64,000 nt of DNA from Sphingomonas piscis (GCF_011300455.1 NZ_CP049869.1:248001-312000), one strand, 5' to 3'; counted from the stretch's first letter, positions 26,458-36,408 are shown. The notes: generated by a model from the letters alone, not told the origin. Numbers and translations are program-made.

Positions 26458-27225
26458 TTAGCCTTTTGTGGCACCAAGCAGGAACTCGACGTTCCCCTCA
26501 GGGCCATTGATCGGGCTTTCGACGATTCCAAGAACGTCCCATCCATGGCTTTTCGTCCAGTCGCCGGCTTCCTGGCAGACGCGGGCGTGAACCGAAGGGT
26601 CGCGTACGACGCCGCCTTTTCCGACCTCCGCCCGGCCTGCTTCGAATTGCGGCTTGATCAGCGCAAGGAGGCAGGCGCCGGGTCGGGCCAACTTCAGCGG
26701 CGCTTCAAGCACCTTGGTCAGGCTGATGAAGCTTGCGTCGCATACTATGATGTCGACGGGTTCCGGAACGATTTCGGCAGTGAGCGTGCGGGCATTGGTC
26801 TGTTCGTGGACAATGACGCGCTCGTCCTGCCGGAGCTTCCACGCAAGCTGGTTGGTGCCGACATCGACCGCATAGACCCGCGCGGCACCGCGGCTGAGCA
26901 GCACATCGGTGAACCCGCCGGTGGAGCTACCAACGTCGAGCGCAGCAGCGCCCGTCACATCGAAGCCGAAGTGCGTTAGCCCGTAATCGAGCTTGATCCC
27001 GCCGCGGGATACCCAGGGGTGGTCCTTACCGCGAACGTCCAGAGCGGCATCGTCCGGCAGCATGTCGCCGGCCTTGGCGATCTTGCGCTCACCGGAAAAG
27101 ACAGCGCCGGCCATGATAAATGCCTGTGCACGGCTCCGGCTCTCCGCCAATCCACGACTGACAAGCAACTGGTCGGCGCGAACCTTGGGCAAGGCCGATC
27201 CCCTATGCCCTGGCCTCTCCGACAC
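26458..27225 (-). CDS. tlyA: TlyA family rRNA (2'-O) methyltransferase / hemolysin A-like
   Basis: The 255-residue protein has an N-terminal S4 RNA-binding domain ([28 protein letters not shown]), then an FtsJ-like methyltransferase with the SAM motif [16 protein letters not shown] and the KPQFEAGR section. Members 2'-O-methylate cytidines in 16S/23S rRNA. The start overlaps the end of dxs by 23 bp, so both are one transcript, a linkage seen in many bacteria. Confidence 0.92.
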   Translation of the reverse strand: MSERPGHRGSALPKVRADQLLVSRGLAESRSRAQAFIMAGAVFSGERKIAKAGDMLPDDAALDVRGKDHPWVSRGGIKLDYGLTHFGFDVTGAAALDVGSSTGGFTDVLLSRGAARVYAVDVGTNQLAWKLRQDERVIVHEQTNARTLTAEIVPEPVDIIVCDASFISLTKVLEAPLKLARPGACLLALIKPQFEAGRAEVGKGGVVRDPSVHARVCQEAGDWTKSHGWDVLGIVESPINGPEGNVEFLLGATKG

Positions 27226-29125
27226 CCGCGCTGTTGCTGCGGAGCGCCTTCAAGACCGTATCCACGATATGCGGCGCGTTGAGGCCCGCATCGTCATACT
27301 GCTTTTCAGGCTTGTCATGGTCCTGGAACGTGTCCGGAAGCCGCATGGTGCGCAGCTTCAGGCCGGCATCGATCAGCCCATGGTCGCTCGCCATCGTCAG
27401 GACGTGAGCGCCAAGCCCGCCAATCGCCGCTTCCTCGACTGTCACGGCCACCTGATGGGTTGTCAGCAAGCGCCGGATCAGATCCTCGTCCAAGGGCTTG
27501 GCGAAGCGAAGGTCCGCGACCGTGGTGGACAGGCCCATTGCCTCAAGCTGATCCGCGGCCTTTTCGGCTTCCTCGAGCCGGGTGCCCAGCGAGAGGATGG
27601 CGACCTTCTTCCCGTCACGAACGACGCGGCCCTTGCCGATCTCGAGGCGCTCAGGCGCGGCCGGCATCGGCAGGCCCCTGCCCTCGCCGCGCGGGTAGCG
27701 GACAGCGATGGGTCCGCTGTCATGCAAGGCCATGGTGTGGACCATGTGGGTTAGCTCAACCTCGTCAGCGGCGGCCATCACCACGAAGTTGGGCAGCGTG
27801 CAAAGATAGGCGAGGTCGAAGCTGCCGGCGTGCGTGGCACCGTCCGCGCCCACGAGACCGGCGCGATCCATGGCGAACCGCACCGGCAGGTTCTGGATCG
27901 CGACGTCGTGAACGACCTGGTCGTAGGCGCGCTGGAGGAAGGTCGAGTAAATGGCCACGAAGGGCCGGTAACCTTGTGCCGCCAAGCCGGCTGCAAAGGT
28001 GACCCCGTGCTGTTCTGCGATGCCGACGTCGAAAGTGCGCTCGGGAAAGCGCTTCTCGAACTTGTCGAGACCAGTGCCGGACGGCATCGCGGCGGTGATG
28101 GCCACGACCTTCTCGTCCCGCTCAGCCTCCGCAATCAGGGCGTCGGCGAAAACGCCGGTGTAGCTTGGCGCCTTGGCTTCCGCCTTGGCCTGCTTGCCGG
28201 AGACCACGTCGAACTTGACCACGCCGTGATATTTATCGGCGCTATCTTCGGCCGGAGCATAGCCTTTGCCCTTCTGGGTGACGACATGGATCAGCATCGG
28301 CCCGAGATCCGCGTCACGAACATTTTCAAGCACCTCGACGAGGGCCTGAACGTCGTGGCCGTCGACAGGGCCGACATAATAGAACCCAAGTTCGTCGAAG
28401 AGCGTGCCGCCCGTGACGAGCCCGCGCGCATATTCCTCGACGCGCTTCGCGGTCTTCTGAACCGATGCCGGAAATCTGCGGACGACCTTCTGCGCAAGCT
28501 TGCGCGGAGTCAGATATTTGTCCGACGACACCATTCGCGCCAACGCGTTGCGCAGGCTTCCGACCGGCGGCGCGATCGACATGTCATTGTCGTTGAGAAT
28601 GACGACCAGCCGGTTGCCCGCGGCTTCGGCATTGTTCATTGCCTCATAGGCCATGCCGGCAGTCATGGCTCCGTCGCCGATGACGGCGATCGCATGGTGA
28701 GGGTCGCCGCTCAGCTTGTTGGCAATGGCGAAACCGAGCGCGGCGGAGATGCTGGTGGAGCTGTGCGCGGCGCCGAACGGGTCATATTCGCTTTCGCTGC
28801 GCTTGGTGAAGCCGGACAGGCCCCCGCCCTGGCGGAGGGTGCGGATGCGGTCGCGGCGGCCGGTGACGATCTTGTGCGGATAGGCTTGGTGCCCGACGTC
28901 CCAGATCAACTTGTCGTGGGGCGTGTCGAAAACATAGTGGAGGGCAACGGTCAGCTCCACGACGCCGAGGCCCGCTCCCAAGTGCCCGCCGGTCACCGAA
29001 ACGGCGGAGATAACCTCCTGCCGGAGTTCATCGGAGAGTTGCGGCAGCTGCTCCTTGCCAAGCTTCCGAATGTCTTCTGGAGTCGCAACCTGATCCAGGA
29101 GCGGCGTTTGGGGACGATTGCTCAT
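27203..29125 (-). CDS. dxs: 1-deoxy-D-xylulose-5-phosphate synthase
   Basis: The 640-residue thiamine-diphosphate enzyme condenses pyruvate and glyceraldehyde-3-phosphate, the first step of the MEP isoprenoid pathway. Visible are [16 protein letters not shown], the ThDP motif [17 protein letters not shown], and the transketolase pyrimidine-domain sequence [22 protein letters not shown]. Full length. Start ATG at 29125. It is followed directly by tlyA. Confidence 0.97.
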   Translation of the reverse strand: MSNRPQTPLLDQVATPEDIRKLGKEQLPQLSDELRQEVISAVSVTGGHLGAGLGVVELTVALHYVFDTPHDKLIWDVGHQAYPHKIVTGRRDRIRTLRQGGGLSGFTKRSESEYDPFGAAHSSTSISAALGFAIANKLSGDPHHAIAVIGDGAMTAGMAYEAMNNAEAAGNRLVVILNDNDMSIAPPVGSLRNALARMVSSDKYLTPRKLAQKVVRRFPASVQKTAKRVEEYARGLVTGGTLFDELGFYYVGPVDGHDVQALVEVLENVRDADLGPMLIHVVTQKGKGYAPAEDSADKYHGVVKFDVVSGKQAKAEAKAPSYTGVFADALIAEAERDEKVVAITAAMPSGTGLDKFEKRFPERTFDVGIAEQHGVTFAAGLAAQGYRPFVAIYSTFLQRAYDQVVHDVAIQNLPVRFAMDRAGLVGADGATHAGSFDLAYLCTLPNFVVMAAADEVELTHMVHTMALHDSGPIAVRYPRGEGRGLPMPAAPERLEIGKGRVVRDGKKVAILSLGTRLEEAEKAADQLEAMGLSTTVADLRFAKPLDEDLIRRLLTTHQVAVTVEEAAIGGLGAHVLTMASDHGLIDAGLKLRTMRLPDTFQDHDKPEKQYDDAGLNAPHIVDTVLKALRSNSAGVGEARA

Positions 29126-29210
29126 TAGTCAGGCACTTACGCTTTCGTTCCAAGCGTGTCACCAATGGGCGATGGTCCAGCGCATTTCTCACGAAATGCT
29201 CATGCGCCGC

Positions 29211-29672
29211 TCAGTTCGTCTCGCAGTCTCCACAGGTGCCGCGCACCTCGATAACGGGCCGCGGCGCGGTAAAGCCGGCGGACGCCGCCGCCTTGCGCAC
29301 CCCGCCCGACAGGCTGTCGTCGTCGAGATGCACGGTCTGCCCGCAATTGTCGCAGATCAGGAAGATGCAGTCGTGCAGGCAGTCCGGATGGGCGTTCGCA
29401 ACGTAGGCATTGGCACTCTCGACCCGGCGCGCGAGGTTGGAGCCGACGAAGAGGTCAAGGATCCGGTAGACGCTGTTGGCCGCGACCCGGCGCCCCTGGC
29501 TCTTCGAGACCGCCTCGGCAATGTCGTAAGCGCTGGCCGGTTTGTCGAACCCAGCAAGCGCCTCGAACACGGCGGAGCGCATGTCGGTCCATTGTTCGCC
29601 GCTGGAAATCAGCCGGTCGCGCGCCGCGTCGAGAAGCGACTCACCTTCATGGACATGATGTTCGTGGTTCAT
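29211..29672 (-). CDS. zur: Fur-family zinc uptake regulator
   Basis: The 153-residue Fur-fold repressor has a winged helix (QWTDMRSAVFEAL ... YDIAEAVSKSQGRRVAANSVYRILDLF) and metal-site residues in HPDCLHDCIFLICDNCGQTVHL and CGDC. The two CxxC pairs are typical of a structural zinc. Neighbours merC, ctaA, cutA and a ZIP transporter favour zinc over iron as the effector. It lies 42 bp after merC on the same strand. Confidence 0.82.
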   Translation of the reverse strand: MNHEHHVHEGESLLDAARDRLISSGEQWTDMRSAVFEALAGFDKPASAYDIAEAVSKSQGRRVAANSVYRILDLFVGSNLARRVESANAYVANAHPDCLHDCIFLICDNCGQTVHLDDDSLSGGVRKAAASAGFTAPRPVIEVRGTCGDCETN

Positions 29673-29714
29673 AACCTTGATTACGCCCGCGCCGCCGCAG
29701 CGGCAAGAATCGCC

Positions 29715-30083
29715 TTAGTCCGCGGCCAATCCGTTCAGCCGGTGGCCGAGGGCCAGAATCGTGACGCCAACCATCGTGTACAGCGCCTCCGTGCCGTTGT
29801 GCGGCATAGTAAGAGCACCGGCCATTACGCCGAGACCGAGACTGCCCACAGCGCTGGGCATCATGAAGCCGTGCGAATAGATGCCGCGCCCAAGTGCAAC
29901 GGCGCCAAGCATCATGGCGATGCCGAGCCCTGCCTCATGGATCCAGTCGGCGCCGATCACGCTGCCGGCAGCCGAGAGCATGCCGAAGAAAACCGCCGTC
30001 GCCAGGCAGTGAACCAGGCACAATCCGGACAGTCCCATCGCCCATCGGTCAAGCCGCTGCGTGGAAGAAGACAAAAGCAACAT
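29715..30083 (-). CDS. MerC-domain membrane protein
   Basis: The 122-residue protein has four hydrophobic helices and the MerC signature LDRWAMGLSGLCLVHCLATAVFF, with the paired Cys/His. A second helix pair ends at LGHRLNGLA. MerC relatives move thiophilic metals; linkage to zur suggests a zinc-related role. The start at 30083 has no clear ribosome site and lies six bases from a Zur-like dyad, so the mRNA may be nearly leaderless. Confidence 0.78.
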   Translation of the reverse strand: MLLLSSSTQRLDRWAMGLSGLCLVHCLATAVFFGMLSAAGSVIGADWIHEAGLGIAMMLGAVALGRGIYSHGFMMPSAVGSLGLGVMAGALTMPHNGTEALYTMVGVTILALGHRLNGLAAD

Positions 30084-30088
30084 TGCGG

Positions 30089-30128
30089 GTGACCATATAA
30101 CGCCTCAGCACGGAAGTTACAATGTCAC
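30089..30128. promoter_or_regulatory. Pair of Zur-box-like dyads between merC-zur and ctaA
   Basis: GTTACAATGTCAC (30116-30128) is an imperfect dyad close to Fur/Zur boxes. GTGACCATATAAC (30089-30101), read on the opposite strand as GTTATATGGTCAC, is a second similar copy 14 bp away. They sit directly upstream of merC-zur, as expected for autoregulation. Motif-based inference. Confidence 0.5.
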
Positions 30129-30207
30129 ATGCCGTGATTTTGTTGCATTGGAGTCGAGCATTTCGCCCGTCTTGCGGCAAGTCTGGGTTGGGCCGATATG
30201 GCGCGCC

Positions 30208-31269
30208 ATGACCGCTCTTGCCGCCGACGTGACCCAGCCTCGATCAACTTCAAAGCCGATGGCTTTGTCCAACCTGTTGTTTCTTGTTGCCGGGCTGGTG
30301 TTCCTGATGGTGGTGGTTGGCGGCATCACGCGCCTGACCGAAAGCGGGCTCAGCATCACCGAGTGGAAGCCCGTGTCTGGCGCCGTTCCGCCGCTCACCC
30401 ATGCAGATTGGGTCAAGGCGTTCGAGCTTTATCAGGCGACGCCGGAATATCGTGAGATCAATGGCCCGGCAGGTATGGACCTGGCCGCCTTCAAGCAGAT
30501 CTACTTCTGGGAGTTCCTCCATCGGCTGATCGGGCGATTGATCGGTCTCGTGTTCGCGCTTCCGTTGCTTTGGTTCGCCTTCCGTCGGGCGATCCCGCCC
30601 GGCTACGGGTGGAAGATGATCGGCCTGCTTGCGCTCGGCGGGGCGCAGGGTGCGCTCGGCTGGTACATGGTGATGTCGGGACTGTCGCAGCGGACAGATG
30701 TCAGTCACTTCCGCTTGTCGGCGCACCTGCTGCTGGCACTGACGATCATGGCGGCGCTAATCTGGGTCGCGCTCGATTTGCGACGGCTAGCAAGGAGCGG
30801 TTCCGATCGGCCTTCGCGGCTGACGGGCGCAGCGGCCCTGACCCTCCTTGCCTTGTTCGTCCAGTTGTTGCTGGGAGCGTGGGTTGCTGGGCTCAACGCG
30901 GGGCAGGTAGCGCCAGACTGGCCGACCATGCAGGGTCGCCTGTTCCCTGAAGGGGTCGACTGGTCGCGCGGAGCGTTTTGGGCGCTGTCGAACGACCCCT
31001 TCCTGATCCACTTCGTCCATCGTTGGTGGGCCTGGGGCGTTGTTGCGGCTCTGGTGGTGTTTGCCCGTAAGGTGAAGCGCGTACCCGGGGGACGAGTGCC
31101 GTCGATCGCCATCCACTCGACATTCGGAACGCAGATCCTGCTTGGCATCGCGACAGTCATGACAGGCGTTTCGATCGGGCTCGCCGCGCTTCACCAGGCG
31201 GTCGGCGCCGCGTTGCTCGCCGCAACGATCTGGGGCGCGCATGTGCAGGGCGCGCCGGCAACGCGATGA
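30208..31269 (+). CDS. ctaA: Heme A synthase (COX15/CtaA)
   Basis: The 353-residue integral membrane protein converts heme O to heme A for cytochrome oxidase. It shows about eight helices and the family motifs GGITRLTESGLSITEWKPVSG, EFLHRLIGR, HLLLAL and HFVHRWWAW, which include the conserved heme-ligand histidines. I chose ATG 30208; earlier in-frame codons cross the merC promoter region. It overlaps cutA as ATGA (31266-31269). Confidence 0.93.
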   Translation: MTALAADVTQPRSTSKPMALSNLLFLVAGLVFLMVVVGGITRLTESGLSITEWKPVSGAVPPLTHADWVKAFELYQATPEYREINGPAGMDLAAFKQIYFWEFLHRLIGRLIGLVFALPLLWFAFRRAIPPGYGWKMIGLLALGGAQGALGWYMVMSGLSQRTDVSHFRLSAHLLLALTIMAALIWVALDLRRLARSGSDRPSRLTGAAALTLLALFVQLLLGAWVAGLNAGQVAPDWPTMQGRLFPEGVDWSRGAFWALSNDPFLIHFVHRWWAWGVVAALVVFARKVKRVPGGRVPSIAIHSTFGTQILLGIATVMTGVSIGLAALHQAVGAALLAATIWGAHVQGAPATR

Positions 31270-31583
31270 GCGTCGTCTCCGTCTATGTCGTGTTTGCCGA
31301 TGCGGACGAGGCAGGCCGCATCGGGAAGCAGGCGGTGGAAGAGCGGCTTGCGGCCTGCGTCAACATCCTCGGACCCTGCACCTCCATTTACCGCTGGCAG
31401 GGCGCGATCGAACAGGCCGAGGAGGTTGCCGCGATCTTCAAGACAACCGTGGCTTCCGCCGACTCCCTCATCACCCGCATCGCCGGACTTCACAGCTATG
31501 ACGTGCCGGCGATCACCGTTTGGCCGGTCGACAAGTTGCTGGGCCGCTATGCCGAGTGGGTCGAGGCGAACGTCGGGCCCTAG
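31266..31583 (+). CDS. cutA: Divalent-cation tolerance protein CutA
   Basis: The 105-residue trimeric CutA1 fold shows RLAACVNILGPCTSIYRWQGAIEQAEEVAAIFKT and HSYDVPAITVWPV. The family is linked to copper/divalent-metal tolerance, with unclear mechanism. It is translationally coupled to ctaA (ATGA). Full length. Confidence 0.93.
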   Translation: MSVVSVYVVFADADEAGRIGKQAVEERLAACVNILGPCTSIYRWQGAIEQAEEVAAIFKTTVASADSLITRIAGLHSYDVPAITVWPVDKLLGRYAEWVEANVGP

Positions 31584-31625
31584 GGAACCACGCGGGCAGA
31601 TCGACCATTCTTCTTTCCGGAGGTG

Positions 31626-32387
31626 ATGGTGCCGGCTGCGGTTCAAGCATTGCTGTGGGGATTGCTGAGCGGTTCGGCGCTGCTGATCGGTGCCCTCGTC
31701 GGCTGGTTCGTTCCCCTGTCGCGGCGGGTCATTGCCGCGATCATGGCGTTTGGCGCAGGCGTGCTGATCTCGGCCCTCTCGTTTGAGCTGATGGACGAAG
31801 CCTGGGCTACGGGCGGTTTCGTGCCGGTGGCTGGCGGCTTCCTTGGCGGGGCCGCCGTTTACACCATCTGCAACATAGCCCTTGCTGCATATGGAGCCCG
31901 GCACCGCAAAAGGTCGGCGCCCGAAAAGCGCCAGCAGGAGAAAGGCGAGAACAACCAGAATGGCGGCGCGCTTGCGGTCGGCGCCCTTCTCGACGGCATT
32001 CCGGAATCCATCGTCATCGGCGTCAGCCTCCTGAAAGGCGGTGCGGTCGGGATGGTGGCGGTGGTGGCCGTCTTCCTGTCCAACATCCCGGAAGGTCTCT
32101 CCAGCGCTGCGGGCATGAAGGCCGAAGGGCGCTCCTTCGGTTATGTCATGGGTTTATGGGCGGGCATTGCCGTGATCGCTGGATTGTCGTCGTGGTTCGG
32201 ATACGTCGCCTTCGACGGGATCTCACCCGCCGTGGTTGCTGGAGTTCAAGCCACGGCCGCAGGGGCGATCCTTGCCATGGTGGTGGACACGATGGTCCCG
32301 GAAGCCTTCGAGGGAACGCACGATTTCGCCGGGCTGATCGCGGTCACCGGTTTCCTCACGGCATTCGCCCTCACGAAGCTAGGGTAA
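31626..32387 (+). CDS. ZIP family metal transporter
   Basis: The 253-residue protein has eight hydrophobic helices and the ZIP core motifs LDGIPESIVIGVSLL and LSNIPEGLSSAAGM in helices 4 and 5. A charged loop between helices 3 and 4 (HRKRSAPEKRQQEKGENNQNG) replaces the usual His-rich loop. The start follows CCGGAGG; ATG 31626 is very close to it and GTG 31629 is possible. Zinc is the likely substrate given zur and merC nearby. Confidence 0.85.
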   Translation: MVPAAVQALLWGLLSGSALLIGALVGWFVPLSRRVIAAIMAFGAGVLISALSFELMDEAWATGGFVPVAGGFLGGAAVYTICNIALAAYGARHRKRSAPEKRQQEKGENNQNGGALAVGALLDGIPESIVIGVSLLKGGAVGMVAVVAVFLSNIPEGLSSAAGMKAEGRSFGYVMGLWAGIAVIAGLSSWFGYVAFDGISPAVVAGVQATAAGAILAMVVDTMVPEAFEGTHDFAGLIAVTGFLTAFALTKLG

Positions 32388-32419
32388 TATAATACCTCTT
32401 GTGAAATGGCCGGTTTTGC

Positions 32420-32448
32420 TTGACTTTCCGGCACTCCGACGCGATTAG
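32420..32448 (+). promoter_or_regulatory. rplM: Putative sigma-70 promoter for rplM-rpsI
   Basis: TTGACT (32420-32425) and GATTAG (32443-32448) are separated by 17 bases, 68 bp upstream of the rplM ATG. The -35 is strong and the -10 weak, as is common in sphingomonads. Confidence 0.45.
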
Positions 32449-32516
32449 CGTGGCAGATGGCGCCACCTTATGGGTCGGCGCCTTCCTCATTTCTCGAAGC
32501 AAGAGGTCTACAGCCC

Positions 32517-32996
32517 ATGAAGGCGCTGATGAAGACCACCAAGTCGGCCAAGCCGTCCGAGGTGGAAAAGAAGTGGCATCTGATCGATGCCGACGGCCTG
32601 GTGGTCGGACGCGTGGCGACGATTATCGCCAATATCCTGCGCGGCAAGCATAAGCCGAGCTTCACCCCGCACGTCGACTGCGGCGACCACGTGGTCGTCG
32701 TCAACGCCGACAAGGTGCGCTTCACCGGCCGCAAGACCGACCAGAAGGTCTATTACAAGCACACCGGCTATGCCGGCGGCATCAAGGGTGTCACCGCCGC
32801 CAAGGTGCTGGAAGGCCGCTTCCCGGAACGCGTTCTTGAGAAGGCCGTCGAGCGGATGATCCCGCGCGGGCCCCTCGGCCGTGACCAGATGCGTGCCCTG
32901 CACCTCTACAATGGTACCGACCATCCGCACGCGGGCCAGGATCCGCAGGTTCTCGACGTCGCGGGCATGAGCCGCAAGAACAAGGTGGGCGCATAA
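32517..32996 (+). CDS. rplM: 50S ribosomal protein L13
   Basis: The 159-residue L13 shows [30 protein letters not shown], then [16 protein letters not shown] and the C-terminal signature [29 protein letters not shown] chose ATG 32517 over a second ATG four codons later because relatives begin [11 protein letters not shown]. Its stop overlaps the rpsI start. Confidence 0.97.
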   Translation: MKALMKTTKSAKPSEVEKKWHLIDADGLVVGRVATIIANILRGKHKPSFTPHVDCGDHVVVVNADKVRFTGRKTDQKVYYKHTGYAGGIKGVTAAKVLEGRFPERVLEKAVERMIPRGPLGRDQMRALHLYNGTDHPHAGQDPQVLDVAGMSRKNKVGA

Positions 32997-33619
32997 TGGC
33001 CGACAAGAAGTCTCTTTCCGATCTGGGCGAGCTGACCCAGGAGGCGGCTGCCGCTCCGGCCGCCGCCGAAGCTCCCGCTGCCGAAGCGACCACCGAAGCC
33101 GCTCCGGCGCGCGAAGGTCGTGACGAGCGTGGTGGTGGCCGTGGCCGCCGTGAGCGCCCCGAATCCGACAATGGCGTTTCGACGCAGGGCCCGCAGATCG
33201 AAGCCGTTCTTCGCGAGCAGCAGCTCGACAAGTTCGGCCGCGCTTACGCGACCGGTCGCCGCAAGGACGCCGTTGCACGCGTCTGGCTGAAACCGGGCAC
33301 GGGCAAGATCACGGTCAACGGCCGCGATCAGGAAGTCTATTTCGCACGTCCGACGCTGCGCCTCGTCATCAACCAGCCGTTCGGGATCACCGAGCGCGCC
33401 GGCCAGTATGACGTAATCGCCACCGTCAAGGGCGGCGGTCTGTCCGGCCAGGCCGGTGCGGTGAAGCACGGCATCGCGCAGGCTCTGTCGCGTTACGAGC
33501 CGACGCTTCGCACCACCGTGAAGCGCGCCGGCTTCCTGACCCGCGACCCGCGCGTCGTCGAGCGTAAGAAGTACGGCCGGGCCAAGGCTCGTCGCAGCTT
33601 CCAGTTCTCGAAGCGCTAA
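32996..33619 (+). CDS. rpsI: 30S ribosomal protein S9 with N-terminal extension
   Basis: The 207-residue protein is a standard S9 core from about residue 75 ([27 protein letters not shown] to RRSFQFSKR). It is preceded by about 70 residues: an Ala/Glu/Pro-rich part and then a Gly/Arg-rich part ([18 protein letters not shown]), likely disordered. S9 is usually about 130 residues. It directly follows rplM and is closed by a strong terminator. Confidence 0.96.
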   Translation: MADKKSLSDLGELTQEAAAAPAAAEAPAAEATTEAAPAREGRDERGGGRGRRERPESDNGVSTQGPQIEAVLREQQLDKFGRAYATGRRKDAVARVWLKPGTGKITVNGRDQEVYFARPTLRLVINQPFGITERAGQYDVIATVKGGGLSGQAGAVKHGIAQALSRYEPTLRTTVKRAGFLTRDPRVVERKKYGRAKARRSFQFSKR

Positions 33620-33638
33620 TTCTTCATTTCAGCCAAAG

Positions 33639-33673
33639 AAAAGGGCGGCACCCGGAAGGGGCCGCCCTTTTTT
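33639..33673 (+). terminator. Rho-independent terminator after rpsI
   Basis: AAAAGGGCGGC (33639-33649) pairs with GCCGCCCTTTT (33661-33671) and is followed by further T residues. A strong, classic structure 20 bp after the rpsI stop. Confidence 0.9.
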
Positions 33674-33689
33674 GTTGCTTCGTCGGCCC

Positions 33690-33749
33690 TTAGAACAGCA
33701 CGACCAAGACGATGATCAACAGGATCAGTCCGCCCAGTCCGATGTACAT
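33690..33749 (-). CDS. 19-residue hydrophobic membrane peptide
   Basis: The 20-codon frame encodes MYIGLGGLILLIIVLVVLF, almost a pure membrane helix. It is preceded at ideal distance by AGGAGGAAAGCC, one of the best ribosome sites in the window. It lies between the rpsI terminator and the beta-helix gene, on the opposite strand to both. Very small one-helix peptides are often missed; a role cannot be assigned. Confidence 0.6.
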   Translation of the reverse strand: MYIGLGGLILLIIVLVVLF

Positions 33750-33821
33750 GGCTTTCCTCCTATGGTTTCAGCGGAGTAAACCTTTCGGAATGTTCAGGGT
33801 TCCCCAGCTCTCCGCCGGACG

Positions 33822-35290
33822 ATGACTGGCGATCGGGTGAACAGGCCAGGCGTAGTCAGCCGCCGAACGCTGTTGGCCGGTACGGCTGCAGCCGTAGTGT
33901 TTCCCCTCACCTCTCGAACCCTCGCTCAAGGCACGGTGGTAAGCTTCGCCATCTTCGGTGGGTCGCCCGGCAGCTCCGGACTGACAAACCGGACGGCGTT
34001 CGCGGCTGCCGTCGCCCTGCTGTCGCGGCGCGGCGGCGGCACCTTGCGCGTCGAGCCCGGCATCTATCCTTTCTCCGGCGAGGCGTTGCTGTCAGGGCGC
34101 AACGTCACCGTCGTTGCCAACGGCGCCAGGTTTGAAGGTCCAAGCTGCCGCCTGACACTCAGTGCGCAATCGAGTGCGATAAGCATCGTCGGCCTGAGCC
34201 TGATCGACACGTCCGGCGATAAGGAAACTTACCTGCTCAACGTTCTCGGCTCCGCCTGCCGGTTCCAGGATGTGCACCTTGAGAAACGGCCGGCCGCCGG
34301 CGGCTACATCGCCTATTGCCGTGAGAATACGATCGACAACCTCTTCGAGAATCTGTCGTTCGCCGGCTCGAACGGGGTATTCCTTGGCGGGCGCGATCAC
34401 CGGATCATCGGCGGCTGGGCGAGGTCGGCGGGCGGCGACGACTGCTGGGTGCTGAAGTCGACGATCTACCCCTGCAGCAACATCCGCATCAGCGGCTTTC
34501 GCGCACAGGGCTTTGCCGCACTCGTGTCGATCGGGTCCGAGGTGGGGCGCCGCGCCGGCGTCACCCCGCTCGGTCCAACCCTGGTCCGCGACGTGCTAGT
34601 GGAAAATTGCCAGGCCTCGGAGTGCAGCTATTTCGCTTATATCAAGCCGGGCGGTGTGGGTGCCGGACGGGCGGCGTACGACTGGCAAGACGGCGTGGTC
34701 GAAGACGTGACCATTCGCAATTGCCAGTGCGACGACGCAAACGGCACGCGATTTCGTGACGGGGTGTATGTCAGCCCCGGACGAGGAGCCACCGTGCGAA
34801 GGCTCGTCATCGACAATCTCCAGATCCGGGCACGGGCGAACTCGCCCCCGTGCAGGCTGTTGCCGGAGTTTATCTGCACGTCCTCCCGATCACCGCGCAC
34901 GATGGGCGCGGCGCGGTCATCGAGGATGTGACGGTCTCGCGCCTTCGCTGCATTGACCCAGTTGGCGGCGCACCGCCCAGCAGCGGGCATGGCGGGGGTC
35001 CGATCCAGCATGCGGTGATCGTCGAAAAGCAGGATCCGCGCATCGGTCGCATCGGGCGCGTCACCATTGCCGATGCGTTCGCCGATGGCATGTCGCGCAG
35101 CGCAGTGGTGATTGGAACTGCGGTCGATGGCCCCGTCCGGGTCAGTGCCAGCGAGTTCCGGAACTTCGCCGCCGGAATTGCCGCAGCCTACGACAAGCAG
35201 GCCATACTTGGCCGGTCGCCGGTTGTGGTGGAGCGAACCCGAGCAACGCCCTCACCAAAGGCGCCACCGGGTACGCTACCGCTGCACTGA
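33822..35290 (+). pseudogene. Tat-exported parallel beta-helix (pectate-lyase-like) protein, frameshifted
   Basis: The N-terminal part (33822 to about 34849) has a Tat signal (SRRTLLAGTAAAVVFPL) and repeated short beta-strand rungs (NVTVVANGARF, SISIVGLSLID, NIRISGFRAQG, VVEDVTIRNCQ), as in pectate-lyase-like right-handed helices. After 34849 the frame degenerates. The +2 frame continues the same pattern (AVIEDVTVSRLRC, GRVTIADAFAD, PVRVSASEFRN) to a stop at 35290. One missing C in the CCCCC run at 34845-34849 would restore about 489 residues. A carbohydrate-active role is plausible from the fold; catalytic residues could not be placed. Confidence 0.65.
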
Positions 35291-35345
35291 GTTGCGCGGC
35301 GAAAGTTTCCCGACCAATCCTGCGGCGATCAGCAAGGAGCACGCG

Positions 35346-36344
35346 TTGCATATTCCTCGCCGGACCTTTCTTGGAGCAGCAATGACCCTTTTGGCCTCCA
35401 CCGCCGTTTCCGCGCAGCAGTGGGGCGACCCGCCCCTGCCCGCCGGCAAGGATCCCGAGACACCCTCGTGGCCTCCCCGCGAGCGGCTAGCCCTTTGGCC
35501 CGGCCGCCCGCCCGGCGGGCCGGCACAGCCGATCGCGCTCGACTGGACGATGAACGGGCCGACCGGCGGCCGGCAGCTCTGGGTTCGCGGTGTCGAAACG
35601 CCCGAGATTAACGTCTTCCGAGCACCAGAACCCGATGGCTCGGCGGTGCTCGTGATCCCGGGCGGCGGGTACGACTTCGTCTCCGTTCAGAGCGAAGGCC
35701 TGGAGATTGCGGATTTTCTGAACACGAAAGGGACGACTGCTTTTGTTCTGACCTATCGCCTGCCCGGTGAGGGCTGGACCCCTTGTCACCTTGCGCCCTT
35801 GCAGGACGCGCAGCGGGCGATGCGGCTGATCCGCGCCAAAGCATCGACCTTCGGCATCGATCCGGAACGGCTCGGCGTTCTGGGCTTCTCGGCCGGCGGG
35901 CACCTCGCGGCCGACCTCACGGTGTCTCACGGCCAGAGGGTGCACGACGCCGTCGACGCGGTGGACAGCTTGTCGGCGCGTCCAGCCTTCTCCGGCCTCA
36001 TCTATCCGGTTGCGACGGTCCAGCCCGGTGCCAGTCACGGCGGATCGCGTGATAAATTGCTAGGACCGAACCCCAGCCAACCCCTGGCGGATGCGCGTTC
36101 ACCGCTCCGGCATATCACGGGCGAGACCGCACCCACCTTCCTGGTCCACGCGATCGACGACGATCTGGTGCCGGTGGCCAACACGATCGACTGGTTGGCC
36201 GCATGCCGCGCCGCCGAGGTGCCGTGCGAAGCGCACCTCTACTCGGAGGGCGGACATGGCTTCGCGCTGCGCGCGCCAAAGGACAGTTCCGCGTCGCAGT
36301 GGGGCGAGATGTTCGCCCGCTGGATGCGCAAGCACGGGGGCTGA
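35346..36344 (+). CDS. Tat-exported alpha/beta-hydrolase (acetyl-xylan-esterase-like)
   Basis: The 332-residue protein has a twin-arginine signal (IPRRTFLGAAMTLLAS), the oxyanion section VIPGGGYDFVS, the nucleophile elbow GFSAGGHLA and the catalytic region HAIDDDLVPVANT ... GGHGFAL. This is the layout of exported carbohydrate esterases of the BD-FAE/Axe type. The start is TTG 35346, six bases after AAGGAG. The neighbouring beta-helix protein suggests the two act on plant-type polysaccharide outside the cytoplasm. Confidence 0.8.
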   Translation: MHIPRRTFLGAAMTLLASTAVSAQQWGDPPLPAGKDPETPSWPPRERLALWPGRPPGGPAQPIALDWTMNGPTGGRQLWVRGVETPEINVFRAPEPDGSAVLVIPGGGYDFVSVQSEGLEIADFLNTKGTTAFVLTYRLPGEGWTPCHLAPLQDAQRAMRLIRAKASTFGIDPERLGVLGFSAGGHLAADLTVSHGQRVHDAVDAVDSLSARPAFSGLIYPVATVQPGASHGGSRDKLLGPNPSQPLADARSPLRHITGETAPTFLVHAIDDDLVPVANTIDWLAACRAAEVPCEAHLYSEGGHGFALRAPKDSSASQWGEMFARWMRKHGG

Positions 36345-36382
36345 GTTGCGGCCCGTCAGCGAAGGCCGATCAACTTGACTAT

Positions 36383-36404
36383 TAACTCTACATAGGTAGA
36401 GTTA
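36383..36404. promoter_or_regulatory. PadR operator
   Basis: TAACTCTAC (36383-36391) and GTAGAGTTA (36396-36404) are perfect 9-bp inverted arms with a 4-base spacer. Outer TTGAC and GTCAA extend the symmetry. The dyad ends 5 bp before the padR ATG, ideal for autorepression. Confidence 0.75.
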
Positions 36405-36408
36405 GTCA

